64,000 bases of DNA from Promicromonospora soli (GTDB lineage Bacteria; Actinomycetota; Actinomycetes; Actinomycetales; Cellulomonadaceae): assembly GCF_014653785.1 (NCBI RefSeq), contig NZ_BNAS01000002.1, positions 532,807 through 596,806 of the forward strand, written 5' to 3'. This document shows positions 8,656-17,017 of the stretch, in pieces; position 1 is the first letter of the stretch; every line of letters begins with the position of its first letter. The translations under genes were made by a program, and so were the position numbers. The notes beneath the pieces were generated by a model. The model ran no database searches, had not been told where the DNA came from, and worked only from the letters and a program-made list of their open reading frames with translations.

Positions 8656-9474
8656 GTGACCTCTACTCTGCGCGCGCCGCTGGTCGGCCCAGTGCGCCTG
8701 ACGGCCGCCGTTCTCGTGTGCGCGTCGGCGATCCTGCTGTTCGCGATCCACGTGCGGCCGATCGCCTACCTGCCGCTGGTGCTGGGCATCGCGCTGGGGC
8801 TGTGGGCCGACCGCGCGCTCGGTCGGGACCTGGTGCTGATCGGCGTCGGGATGGGGATCATCTCGACGATCTCGCTGCAGGCGGACCTGTCCAACGCTGG
8901 GATGCTGCGCTTCACGCTCGCGCTCGGCGGGTCTGTGCTGGTGCCCTGGGCGCTGTCCCGGTTCGTGCTGAAGCAGCGCACCATCCAGTTCCCGGTGCTG
9001 ACGGGGCGCCGCTGGACCCGCGGGCAGTGGGCCTATCTCGCGATAGTGGTCGTGCTGGGATACGTGCTGCTGCCGTTCTACTTCCTGGGCTCGGAGGCGT
9101 ACCTGAACTGGCCGGACCTCGAGGGCACGCAGGACATCTGGCGGCTGTTCGTGGGCGTGAACGCCGTCGGCATCTGGGACGAGCTCTTCTTCATCTGCGT
9201 GGTGTTCGCCCTGCTCTGCCAGCACTTCCCGATGTGGCAGGCCAACCTGCTGCAGTCGATGATCTTCGTGTCGTTCCTGTGGGAGCTCGGCTACCGCGAG
9301 TGGGGCCCGCTGCTGACGATCCCGTTCGCACTGGTCCAAGGCTGGATCTTCGCGAAGTTCAAGTCGCTGAGCTACGTGGTGGCGGTGCACCTGCTGTTCG
9401 ACGCCGTCGTGTTCGCGGTCCTGGTGCACGGGCACCACCGCGAGCTGTTCGACATCTTCCTGACGGCGCCCTGA
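8656..9474 (+). CDS. CPBP-like multi-pass membrane protein
   Basis: A 272-residue hydrophobic protein with about eight membrane segments. The segments WDELFFICVVFALL, FVSFLWELGYREWG and VAVHLLFDAVVF resemble the motifs of CPBP (CaaX protease/bacteriocin-processing) intramembrane proteases: an acidic pair, then a second acidic/aromatic site, then His. The first motif is DE rather than the usual EE, so activity is uncertain. The GTG at 8656 is the best start because the hydrophobic region begins shortly after it; further upstream sequence is antisense-like leader. It is divergent from cstA and convergent with the DUF305 gene. Substrate and partner are unknown. Confidence 0.7.
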   Translation: MTSTLRAPLVGPVRLTAAVLVCASAILLFAIHVRPIAYLPLVLGIALGLWADRALGRDLVLIGVGMGIISTISLQADLSNAGMLRFTLALGGSVLVPWALSRFVLKQRTIQFPVLTGRRWTRGQWAYLAIVVVLGYVLLPFYFLGSEAYLNWPDLEGTQDIWRLFVGVNAVGIWDELFFICVVFALLCQHFPMWQANLLQSMIFVSFLWELGYREWGPLLTIPFALVQGWIFAKFKSLSYVVAVHLLFDAVVFAVLVHGHHRELFDIFLTAP

Positions 9475-9482
9475 CCCCTCGG

Positions 9483-10283
9483 CTAGGAATCGGACCCGTC
9501 GTTGGAGCCCGGGCCACCGATCGCGGCCAGGACCTCACGTACGTCCTCCACCTCGATGCGGATCGCGTCAGCCTCGGACTGCGCAAGCGCCTTTGCCTCG
9601 GCGTCCTCGCCGGCTTCGATCTCCTGGTCGGCCGGCTGCAGCCCGCCGTAGTGGTGCTCGACGAGCGCCGCCAGCAGCGCGATGTCGAACTCCGACCCGC
9701 TGAGCGAAGCGATCCCGTCGACCTGGGCGTCGGTGAGCATCCCGTGGCTCCCGCCCTCGTGAGAGTGCGCGTTGGTGCCTGCCCGGGGCCCGCTGCCGCC
9801 GTCGGACAGCTCGGTCTCGAGACCGCCCTCGGCGAGGGCCAGCGCCTCCGTGCCCGCTGCGGGAACCGGGATGTCCCGCGCCTCGAGCCAGTCCGCGAGC
9901 TCGCGGATGCGCCCCGCCGATGCCTCGCCCACCTCGACCGCCGTGGCGAGCACGGCGTCGTCGGTGGAGCGCCCCGGCGCTAGAGCGGCGAGCTGCACGG
10001 CCTGAGCGTTGTGCTCGATCGCCACCGCTGCGTAGGCGGCGTCGGCTGCGGAGTACCCCGCCGCCTCCTGCTTGGCCGGGACCAGCACGCCGAGCCACAG
10101 CAGCAGCGCCAGCACCACCGCGAGGCCACCGGCGAGCACGGCTCCCATGATCCGGAGCCGGCGCCCCAGCCCGTACGCCGACGGCATCGCCGCCGGCCTC
10201 TGATCAGGCATGTCGCCCGACGGCTGAGCGGTCTCCTCGGTCGTCGAGTCCTGGGGCGTCATGTCCGGGAGGCTGCCATACAA
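9483..10283 (-). CDS. DUF305 membrane-anchored protein
   Basis: This 266-residue protein has a cytoplasmic N-terminal tail, one membrane segment around residues 45-70 (MGAVLAGGLAVVLALLLWLG), then an extracytoplasmic DUF305 domain. The domain's two helical halves carry the typical His clusters IEHNAQAVQLA and LVEHHYGGLQ. DUF305 proteins are ferritin-like four-helix proteins often associated with copper or other metals, but a function is not established. The start could be 10283 or an ATG seven codons later; neither has a strong ribosome binding site. With the second DUF305 gene at 13795 it flanks two LVIVD-repeat genes. Confidence 0.82.
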   Translation of the reverse strand: MYGSLPDMTPQDSTTEETAQPSGDMPDQRPAAMPSAYGLGRRLRIMGAVLAGGLAVVLALLLWLGVLVPAKQEAAGYSAADAAYAAVAIEHNAQAVQLAALAPGRSTDDAVLATAVEVGEASAGRIRELADWLEARDIPVPAAGTEALALAEGGLETELSDGGSGPRAGTNAHSHEGGSHGMLTDAQVDGIASLSGSEFDIALLAALVEHHYGGLQPADQEIEAGEDAEAKALAQSEADAIRIEVEDVREVLAAIGGPGSNDGSDS

Positions 10284-10313
10284 CCTGCTGGATGCGCCAG
10301 GGCGCGGGCCCTG

Positions 10314-10435
10314 CGCCGAGATAGAACCAGGGCGAAGTAGAACCAGGGCGAAGTAGAACCAGGGCGAGATCGAACTCTGGCGGGCTGCGATTCACATCCG
10401 CCAGAGTTCTATCTCGCCCTGGTTCTATCTCGGCG
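10314..10435. repeat. Composite palindrome with internal tandem copies
   Basis: The element folds into a long hairpin: CGCCGAGATAGAACCAGGGC on the left pairs with GCCCTGGTTCTATCTCGGCG on the right, and an inner GAACTCTGGCGG pairs with CCGCCAGAGTTC. The left arm has gained two extra tandem copies of a 16-base unit (AGTAGAACCAGGGCGA). It fills the gap between the DUF305 gene and the LVIVD gene upstream, so it may terminate the latter. Confidence 0.8.
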
Positions 10436-10443
10436 AGGGTGGG

Positions 10444-11850
10444 TCAGTGCCCGAACGACGTCTGCATCTGCGGGTTCAGGCTGTACTGCCGCACCTGCTC
10501 CGCCGGCCCGTCGATCGAGTCGTCGATGTCGAACGTGTCGAACCCGATCGACAGGTCGTTCGAGTACGCGTACCCGTTGTAGTAGTACGTGGACCAGGTG
10601 CCGCCGCCGCTCAGGCCCTCACCGCGGTCGAACCAGGCCACCTCGACCGGGTTGTCCGAGTCGGTGAAGTCGAACACCGAGACGCCGCCCTGGTACCAGG
10701 ACTGGACCATCAGGTCCTTGCCCTCGACCGGGATCAGCGAGCCGTTGTGCGCCACGCAGTTCTCGTTGGCAGTGTTGATCCGCGGGATCTTGTAGTAGGA
10801 GGCGAACTCGAGCTTCTTGCCGTACCGCGAGCGCTCGATGTCGTAGATGCCGTTGGCGCCCAGCTCCGGCGCGTACTCCCCGGTGCAGGTGGCCAGGCCG
10901 CCGCCGCCGAGCTCGTCGGTGAACACGACCTTGGTGGCGTCGTTGTTGAACGAGGCGGAGTGCCAGAACGCGAAGTTCACGGTGTCGCGCACCCGGCTGA
11001 TGACCTTCGGACGCTCCCGGTTCGAGATGTCCATGAGGATGCCGTCACCCATGCAGGCGCCGGCTGCGAGGTCGTACTTGGCGTAGGTGGTGATGTCGTG
11101 GCAGCCGCTCGTGGTGGAGGCGCGACGGGCGGGGTCACCCGGGTAACCACCGTCCGGGAACAGGTTCGGTGTGGCGACCAGCGCCGCCGACGTCGGCTGC
11201 TTCACCGGGATCTTCACGATCGAGACGATGTCGTGCGGCGGCTGGCAGTCCGGGAACGTCGCGTTCGGCGAGTACGACGACACGTAGGCGTAGAGGTCCC
11301 GGCCGTCCTTGGACGGAGCCAGCGAGTGCGTGTGCGAGCCGCAGTACGTCTCGATCGACTTGACGTACTCGGGGGCGAGCGGGTTGGAGATGTCCCAGAT
11401 CTTGATGCCCTCCCACGCCGACTTCTCGGTCGCTGGGAGCGAGGTCGAGGCGCACGAGTCGTCGCTGCGCGACGAGTCGGTCGACAGCACCAGGATGTTC
11501 TTGTAGACGGAGACGTCATTCTGGGAGCCCGGGCAGTACACCTGCACCACCTGCTCCGGATTCTCCTTGTCCGTCAGGTCGTAGACGGTGAAGCCGTCGT
11601 AGTTGCCGGCGAACGCGTACTTGCCCTGGAACGCAATGTCCGAACCCGTGCCCTGGAGAGCGCCGTTCTTGGGCTGGTTGCTCAGATGGGTCATGTTCGA
11701 GGACGCGATCTCGCCCGGCGGCACGTCGGGCTCCGCAGCTGAGGCGGCCACGGGTCCGGCGAACGCTACGGCCACGGCAGCGAGCATCACGGTCAGGACG
11801 GCACCTGGGCCGCCCCGCGCACGAGATCGGGTAAAGGTTTTACGACGCAC
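10444..11850 (-). CDS. Secreted LVIVD-repeat protein, copy 1
   Basis: The 468-residue product begins with a Sec-type signal peptide (basic VRRKTFTRSRAR, a hydrophobic core, cleavage near ASAAEP). The mature protein has LVIVD-like beta-propeller repeats (for example GFTVYDLTDKENPEQVVQV, GIKIWDISNPLAPEYV, GVSVFDFTDSDNPVEVAWF). Such proteins are predicted extracellular propellers of unknown function. The GTG at 11850 is the best start: AGGAGGT lies exactly nine bases upstream, whereas the longer reading from 11892 would place the ribosome site inside the gene. Seven or more Cys residues suggest disulphides. It is a close paralogue of the next gene and lies within a DUF305 pair. Confidence 0.88.
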   Translation of the reverse strand: MRRKTFTRSRARGGPGAVLTVMLAAVAVAFAGPVAASAAEPDVPPGEIASSNMTHLSNQPKNGALQGTGSDIAFQGKYAFAGNYDGFTVYDLTDKENPEQVVQVYCPGSQNDVSVYKNILVLSTDSSRSDDSCASTSLPATEKSAWEGIKIWDISNPLAPEYVKSIETYCGSHTHSLAPSKDGRDLYAYVSSYSPNATFPDCQPPHDIVSIVKIPVKQPTSAALVATPNLFPDGGYPGDPARRASTTSGCHDITTYAKYDLAAGACMGDGILMDISNRERPKVISRVRDTVNFAFWHSASFNNDATKVVFTDELGGGGLATCTGEYAPELGANGIYDIERSRYGKKLEFASYYKIPRINTANENCVAHNGSLIPVEGKDLMVQSWYQGGVSVFDFTDSDNPVEVAWFDRGEGLSGGGTWSTYYYNGYAYSNDLSIGFDTFDIDDSIDGPAEQVRQYSLNPQMQTSFGH

Positions 11851-11961
11851 GGGCGCCACACCTCCTAGGTCGGTTGAAGCAGTTTCATCCACAGGAACAT
11901 CTCAGGACCACACCCCTGACGACTTTTTACACAGTGGTGACAAATTGCCCAGACGGCACAA

Positions 11962-12027
11962 GGCTGCCCGACGCCGGGCAGGGGCACCTTCCGAACGAAA
12001 GGTGCCCCCGACCGCCGTCGGGCAGCC
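11962..12027. terminator. Nested hairpin between the two LVIVD genes
   Basis: An outer stem (GGCTGCCCGACG with CGTCGGGCAGCC) encloses an inner stem (GGGGCACCTT with AAGGTGCCCC). It follows the stop of the upstream LVIVD gene at 12068 on the minus strand and is a likely intrinsic terminator, though no U-tract is present. Confidence 0.7.
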
Positions 12028-12067
12028 ATGTGCGCCGGTGCCGGCGCGTCCTGCTCGTGCGGGTGCG

Positions 12068-13531
12068 TCAGCGCCCGAACGACTCCTGCATCTGCGGGTT
12101 GAGCGAGCTCAGCCGCACCTTCTCTGCCTTGCCGTCGATCGTGTTGTCGATGTCGAACGTGTCGAAGCCGATCGAGAGGTCGTTCGAGTAGGCGTACCCG
12201 TTGTAGTAGTACGTGGACCAGGTGCCGCCGCCGCTCAGGCCCTCGCCGCGGTCGAACCAGGCGAGCTCACGAGGGTTGCGGGAGTCGGTGAAGTCGAACA
12301 CCGAGACGCCGCCCTGGTACCAGGATTGGACCATGAGGTCCTTGCCCGCCACCGGGATCAGCGAGCCGTTGTGCGCCACGCAGTTCTCGTTCTCCGTGTT
12401 GATGCGGGGGATCTTGTAGTACGACTTGAAGACCAGCTCCCTCTTGCCGAACCACTTGCGCTTGATGTCGTAGATGCCGTTGGCGCCCAGCTCCGGTGCG
12501 TACTCCCCGGTGCAGGTCGCCAGGCCGCCACCGCCGAGCTCGTCGGTGAACACCACCTTGGTGGCGTCGTTGTTGAACGTGGCCGAGTGCCAGAACGCGA
12601 AGTTCTCGGTGTCGCGCACGCGGCTGATCACCTTGGGCCGCTCGCGGTCGGAGATGTCCATCAGGACGCCGTCACCCATGCACGCACCGGCAGCCAGGTC
12701 GTGCTCCACGTAGGTCGTGATGTCGTGGCAACCGGTGGTCTGCGTGTACGAACCGCGGTCGTCACCCTCGTAGCCGCCGTCCGGGAACAGGTTCGGCGTC
12801 GAGACGATGCTGGCCGCGGTCGGAGTGCGCAGCGGGATCTTCACGATCGAGATCTTGTCGTGCGGCGGCTGGCAGTCCGGGAACGTCTCGGACGGGAAGT
12901 ACGAGGAGACGTACACGTACAGGTCCCGCTTGTTCTTCGCCGGGGCCAACGAGTGCGTGTGCGAACCGCAGTCGGTCTCGACGGACTGGACGTACTCCGG
13001 CTCCAGCGGGTTGGAGATGTCCCAGACCTTGATGCCCTCCCAGGCTTCCTTGTTGGTGGCAGGGAGCGTGGTCGAGTTGCACGAGTCGTCGCTGCGCGAC
13101 GAGTCCGTCGACAGCACCAGGATGTTCTTGTGGACGGAGATGTCGTTCTGCCCGCCCGGGCAGTACACCTGCACGACCTGCTCGGGGTTCTCCGGGTCGG
13201 ACAGGTCGTAGACGGTGAAGCCGTCGTAGTTGCCGGCGAATGCGTACTTGCCCTGGAACGCGATATCCGAACCGGTGGCCTGCAGCGCACCGTTCTTGGG
13301 CTGGTTGCTCAGATGGGTGATCTTCGACGACGCAGTCTCGCCCGGCGGCACGTCGGGCTCCGCGGACGACGTCGTCGTCGCGGTGGTGGTTGCGGTGAGC
13401 TCTGCCCCACCATCACCGGGGGATGCCAGGCTCGGCGCCGCTACGGCGAGGGCACCTGCCACGAGAGCCGCCGCGAGGGCGGCAGCGGCGGCGCCCCGTG
13501 CACGCAATCGATTAAGGGTTGAAGGACGCAA
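12068..13531 (-). CDS. Secreted LVIVD-repeat protein, copy 2
   Basis: This 487-residue paralogue of the preceding gene has the same repeats (GFTVYDLSDPENPEQVVQV, GIKVWDISNPLEPEYV, GVSVFDFTDSRNPRELAWF) and the same Cys pattern, after a longer signal region with an Ala-rich core and a Thr-rich linker. The likely start is the TTG at 13531, because AGGAGGT lies nine bases upstream in exactly the same geometry as in copy 1, and the CCTAGGAGGTGTG context is shared by both genes. An ATG at 13573 is the alternative. The tandem arrangement indicates gene duplication. A DUF305 lipoprotein gene is transcribed away from it. Confidence 0.86.
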   Translation of the reverse strand: MRPSTLNRLRARGAAAAALAAALVAGALAVAAPSLASPGDGGAELTATTTATTTSSAEPDVPPGETASSKITHLSNQPKNGALQATGSDIAFQGKYAFAGNYDGFTVYDLSDPENPEQVVQVYCPGGQNDISVHKNILVLSTDSSRSDDSCNSTTLPATNKEAWEGIKVWDISNPLEPEYVQSVETDCGSHTHSLAPAKNKRDLYVYVSSYFPSETFPDCQPPHDKISIVKIPLRTPTAASIVSTPNLFPDGGYEGDDRGSYTQTTGCHDITTYVEHDLAAGACMGDGVLMDISDRERPKVISRVRDTENFAFWHSATFNNDATKVVFTDELGGGGLATCTGEYAPELGANGIYDIKRKWFGKRELVFKSYYKIPRINTENENCVAHNGSLIPVAGKDLMVQSWYQGGVSVFDFTDSRNPRELAWFDRGEGLSGGGTWSTYYYNGYAYSNDLSIGFDTFDIDNTIDGKAEKVRLSSLNPQMQESFGR

Positions 13532-13794
13532 GAGCGTCACACCTCCTAGGTCGGTGGATGAAGTTTGACTCACAGCGTTCTCCCAGCACCAGGAAATTAG
13601 GTCGTCTTAACACAGCGGTGACAAATCGCCTGGCAGGATCGTCGCGTGGAAAGACGGTCGAGGTCCGGTCCCGGGAGTCCTTCGGCCCGTGCGCGCTCAC
13701 ATGATCCTGGCGTGGTTCATGGACCACGCCGTCGACAGCTCGCCGACAACCACCCGATCACCAGACGCGAGAGCGTGTACGAGAGGATCACCCC

Positions 13795-14508
13795 GTGGAG
13801 ACGCTGACAGGTACCGCACGCCGAGCACGCTTCCGGACGGTCGCGTTCGGCCTGGCCGTGCTCGGGCCCGCTCTCGTGCTGTCCGCCTGCAGCCCGGACG
13901 AGGAGCCGGAGGCGGTCTCGACCCCGAGCTCCGTGGTCCTGCAGCCGGGAAGACCGGGCGAGGAGGCCGAGACGATCGCGCCGGAGGACTACGAGGGGGC
14001 GCCCGCCCAGGCTCCGTTCTCGAAGGCCGACGCCGAATTCCTGAGCGACATGATCCAGCACCACGGGCAGGCGACCGAGATGGCGGGCCTGGTCCCGGAG
14101 CGCGGCGCCTCCGACCAGGTGAAGACGTTCGCGGCCCGCATCGACGTCGTGCAGGACAGCGAGATCGACCTCATGTCCGGCTGGCTGGAGGAGAACGAGT
14201 ACCCCGTGCCCATGACCGCCGAGGGCGCTGACGGCTCCGGCCCGCGGGCGCCGGAGCACGAGCACGACGCCGACATGCCCGGCATGCTGACCGACGCCGA
14301 GATGGCGGAGCTCGAGGGGGCGTCCGGGGCGGAGTTCGACCGGCTGTTCCTCGAGGGCATGATCAAGCACCACGAGGGCGCCCTCACCATGTGCGAGGAG
14401 GTCGCGGGCTCGGGCAGCGAGGAGCGGGTCATCGAGCTGGCGAACAACATCGCCGCGGACCAGATGGCCGAGATCGACCGCATGGCCGACATGCTCGCGG
14501 ACCTGTAA
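13795..14508 (+). CDS. DUF305 lipoprotein
   Basis: The 237-residue product starts with a lipoprotein signal peptide ending in the lipobox LSAC at about residue 32, so the mature protein should be tethered outside the membrane. The DUF305 domain follows, with DMIQHHGQATEMAGLV in the first half and GMIKHHEGALTMCEEV in the second. These HH pairs are the conserved candidate metal ligands. A His/Asp/Met-rich linker (PEHEHDADMPGML) joins the halves, which suggests copper or other metal contact. GTG at 13795 is the start. Divergent from the LVIVD gene, it ends in a strong bidirectional terminator. Confidence 0.88.
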   Translation: METLTGTARRARFRTVAFGLAVLGPALVLSACSPDEEPEAVSTPSSVVLQPGRPGEEAETIAPEDYEGAPAQAPFSKADAEFLSDMIQHHGQATEMAGLVPERGASDQVKTFAARIDVVQDSEIDLMSGWLEENEYPVPMTAEGADGSGPRAPEHEHDADMPGMLTDAEMAELEGASGAEFDRLFLEGMIKHHEGALTMCEEVAGSGSEERVIELANNIAADQMAEIDRMADMLADL

Positions 14509-14513
14509 ACGCA

Positions 14514-14554
14514 CGATCGCCGGGGCAGAGCGGTTGGCTCTGCCCCGGCGATCG
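14514..14554. terminator. Bidirectional intrinsic terminator
   Basis: A perfect 17-base stem (CGATCGCCGGGGCAGAG with CTCTGCCCCGGCGATCG) sits exactly between the convergent DUF305 and repeat-protein genes. Confidence 0.88.
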
Positions 14555-14561
14555 ATGAGGA

Positions 14562-16739
14562 TCAGGCGCGGCGCCTGCCCAGGAGGATCAGGCCAGCGAC
14601 GGCCAGCAGCACCCCGAGCGCCGCAGCGAGGATGACGATGACGCCGACGGTGCCGGCCCCCGATCCGTCCACGCTGGTACGGAGCAGGCCGGTGCCGTCG
14701 GACAGCTGCGTCGTACCGGACGCCACCAGCGTGGTGCCGTCCATCAGCTTGACGGAGCCGTCGGCGAGCTGCTGGGTGCCGTCCGCCAGGGTCGTGGCAC
14801 CGGCCGCCAGCGTCTGGGTGCCCTCGTCGAGGGCGCCCGTGCCGTCGACCAGCGTGCGGGTGCCCAGCCGGGCCTCCTTGAGCCCGTCGCGGACCTTGAC
14901 CGACCCGTCGGCCAGGCGCTGCGACTTCTCGACCTTCGGCACCACGCGGTCGCGCACCTCGATGATCCCGTCGACGAGGCGGCCGGATCCGTCGTAGAGC
15001 TGCTCGGACCCGTCGTGCAGCCGCTCGACGCCGGAAACGAGCGCCGGCGTCTTACCTGCCAGCTCGACGTTGCCGTCGGCCACCCGCGTGGCGCCGGAGA
15101 GAAGCGCCGGCAGGCCGCCTTCGAGCTGACCGGTTCCGGCAGCCAAGGTGGCGTTTCCGAACGCGATCACCTCGGTGCCCGCTGCCAGCTTCGGCGTGTT
15201 CTGAGCCAGCATCGCGTTACCGTCCGCGAGACGCCCCGCGCCCTCGACGAGCGTCGAGCTGCCCAGGTAGGCCGATCCAACTCCGGCCACGTACTGCTGG
15301 ATTCCGGGAGCAAGCTTCCCGACACCCGCCTGGAGCGTTGCGCTGCCAACCTTGAGCTGCTCCGAACCGGCGGCGAGGCCTGCCGCACCGGCCGCGAGCG
15401 GCTGTAGTCCGCCGGCGACCTTCTGCACGCCGGCGGACACTCCCGCCGAGCCGACGGCCACGGCCTCCGCGCCGTTGGAGACCTTCGTCGCCCCGATCGA
15501 CAGTGTGCCGAGGTTGGAGGCGAGACCGGCCGCACCGTCCCGAGCCTGTGCCGCACCGGTGCTGACCTGCTCGGCACCTGCCGCCAGGCCGCCCGACGAC
15601 GCGGCGAGCGCCTCGAGCTGCGCCTTGAGCGTCGGGTCGTCGGTGGCGCCGGCAAGCTGCGTCAGCTTCTCCTGGAGGGCGAGGTTCCCAGCCCGGACCT
15701 GGTCCGCCCCGGAGACGAGACCGCCGATCTTCGTGGCCAGCGTGTCGGCACCGCCTTGGGCCGCAGCGACGCCCCCAGACACCGACTTGGCTCCGTCTGC
15801 CACGTTGCTGGCACCCGCTGCCACATTGCCGGCGCCCTCGACGAGCGCGGGCGCAGCTGCATTGAGCTGCGCGAGCCCGCCGGCGACCTGGTCGGCGCCC
15901 TGGTCCAGCGCCGCTGCGCCCACGGCAAGCTCCCCGGCACCGACCAGGACCGAGCTGGTCCCACCGAGGATGGCGTTGTTGCTGGCCGCGAGCTGCGACA
16001 GCCCACCGTTGAGCGCCCGGTTGCCGTCGTGGACCTGCGCGGACCCGTCGGCGAGCTGGGCCGCAGCGTCGTTGACCACACCGGCACCGGCCGCGACGGT
16101 CTGCGCACCGTCGGCGAGCTGTTGCGCACCCGCCGCGAGCGGAGTCACGCCCTCACTGACCTTCACGATGCCCGCCTGCACGAGCAGAGACCCGCCGGCG
16201 AGCTTCTGCGCCCCGTCGGCCAGCTCCGGCGCCTTGGCGTTCAGCGTGCCGAGCCCGTCGTTCAGGGTGCCGAGACCGTCATTCAGCTTCGTGGAACCGT
16301 CGGTGAGCAGCAGCGACGCGTCAGCAAGGTCGGAGACGTCCTCCGCTGTCTCGGCGGTGCCGTCCGCGATCTTCTTGGACCCGTCGTGCAGCTTGATCAC
16401 GCCCGCACGCAGCTCGCCGGCACCGGAGTCGAGCTGTCCGGCCCCGTCCGCCAACGCCTCGACACCCGGCACCACGTCGTTCTGCACGCCGTCATTGAGG
16501 TCCGTCGCCCCCGCGCTGAGGGCGCCGACGCCGGAGACCAGGTCGGCCTGGACGCCGTCGTTCAGCTCGCCCGCGCCGTCGGCCAGCCTGTCCGCTCCGT
16601 TTGCGACGCTGCCCTGGAACAGGAGCATGAAGGCGGTGGCCACAATCGCTCCGGTGAGCAGCATGGCGACGCCCACCGCCGTCAGAATCGTGGGTCCTGG
16701 GCCTGGCCGTGGTGGTCGAGATGCATGCAGTTGCGTCAT
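14562..16739 (-). CDS. Membrane-anchored Leu-x-x-Gly heptad repeat protein
   Basis: The 725-residue protein has a short cytoplasmic start, a membrane segment near residues 18-40 (TILTAVGVAMLLTGAIVATA), then about 640 residues of heptad-like repeats such as LADGAGELNDG and LAAGAAGLAAG. It ends with a second membrane segment (VGVIVILAAALGVLLAVAGL) and Arg-Arg-Arg. This repeat is the type found in the outer part of YhgE/Pip (phage infection) proteins, but the ABC-2-like membrane domain of that family is absent. ATG at 16739 is chosen because the preceding in-frame stretch is Arg-rich and not protein-like. It probably forms a long extracellular helical or beta stalk. Function unknown. Confidence 0.8.
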   Translation of the reverse strand: MTQLHASRPPRPGPGPTILTAVGVAMLLTGAIVATAFMLLFQGSVANGADRLADGAGELNDGVQADLVSGVGALSAGATDLNDGVQNDVVPGVEALADGAGQLDSGAGELRAGVIKLHDGSKKIADGTAETAEDVSDLADASLLLTDGSTKLNDGLGTLNDGLGTLNAKAPELADGAQKLAGGSLLVQAGIVKVSEGVTPLAAGAQQLADGAQTVAAGAGVVNDAAAQLADGSAQVHDGNRALNGGLSQLAASNNAILGGTSSVLVGAGELAVGAAALDQGADQVAGGLAQLNAAAPALVEGAGNVAAGASNVADGAKSVSGGVAAAQGGADTLATKIGGLVSGADQVRAGNLALQEKLTQLAGATDDPTLKAQLEALAASSGGLAAGAEQVSTGAAQARDGAAGLASNLGTLSIGATKVSNGAEAVAVGSAGVSAGVQKVAGGLQPLAAGAAGLAAGSEQLKVGSATLQAGVGKLAPGIQQYVAGVGSAYLGSSTLVEGAGRLADGNAMLAQNTPKLAAGTEVIAFGNATLAAGTGQLEGGLPALLSGATRVADGNVELAGKTPALVSGVERLHDGSEQLYDGSGRLVDGIIEVRDRVVPKVEKSQRLADGSVKVRDGLKEARLGTRTLVDGTGALDEGTQTLAAGATTLADGTQQLADGSVKLMDGTTLVASGTTQLSDGTGLLRTSVDGSGAGTVGVIVILAAALGVLLAVAGLILLGRRRA

Positions 16740-17017
16740 CGGTTCGCCTCTCGCTCTGCGGGGCGTCCTTGCCCCGCGGAAAGTTGTCGGACCGGCGACC
16801 CTTGTTCGCCGGGCTCGCCGCCGTTGGCGAGCAGGATGCCCGTCTTGCGGGCGTCTGCGCCGAACGTACCGGCGGGTGGTGCCTGGCGGAACGGTTCTAC
16901 TGATCACAACTCAGTAAAGCGCCGAAAGATCACCCGCTGGGCGGGGAGCCACTGACTTCGGTCGGTTGCTTCGACCGATCTCACGGATTCGGCTGGCTCA
17001 GCAACCGACCAGCACGG
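16740..17017. other. Intergenic region with promoter and small hairpins
   Basis: This gap holds the presumed promoter of the repeat protein. Near 16902-16914 is a small inverted repeat around ACTGATCACAACTCAGT. Near 16958-16980 is a GGTCGGTTG/CGACCGA hairpin that could end the sugar-uptake operon. I see no gene. Confidence 0.5.

Noticed and set aside
10447-11742. Long plus-strand open frame over the first LVIVD gene
   Set aside because: Low-complexity Val/Arg/Asp sequence antisense to a gene with clear repeats and a signal peptide.
12194-13522. Long plus-strand open frame over the second LVIVD gene
   Set aside because: Same antisense composition; no domain and no ribosome site.
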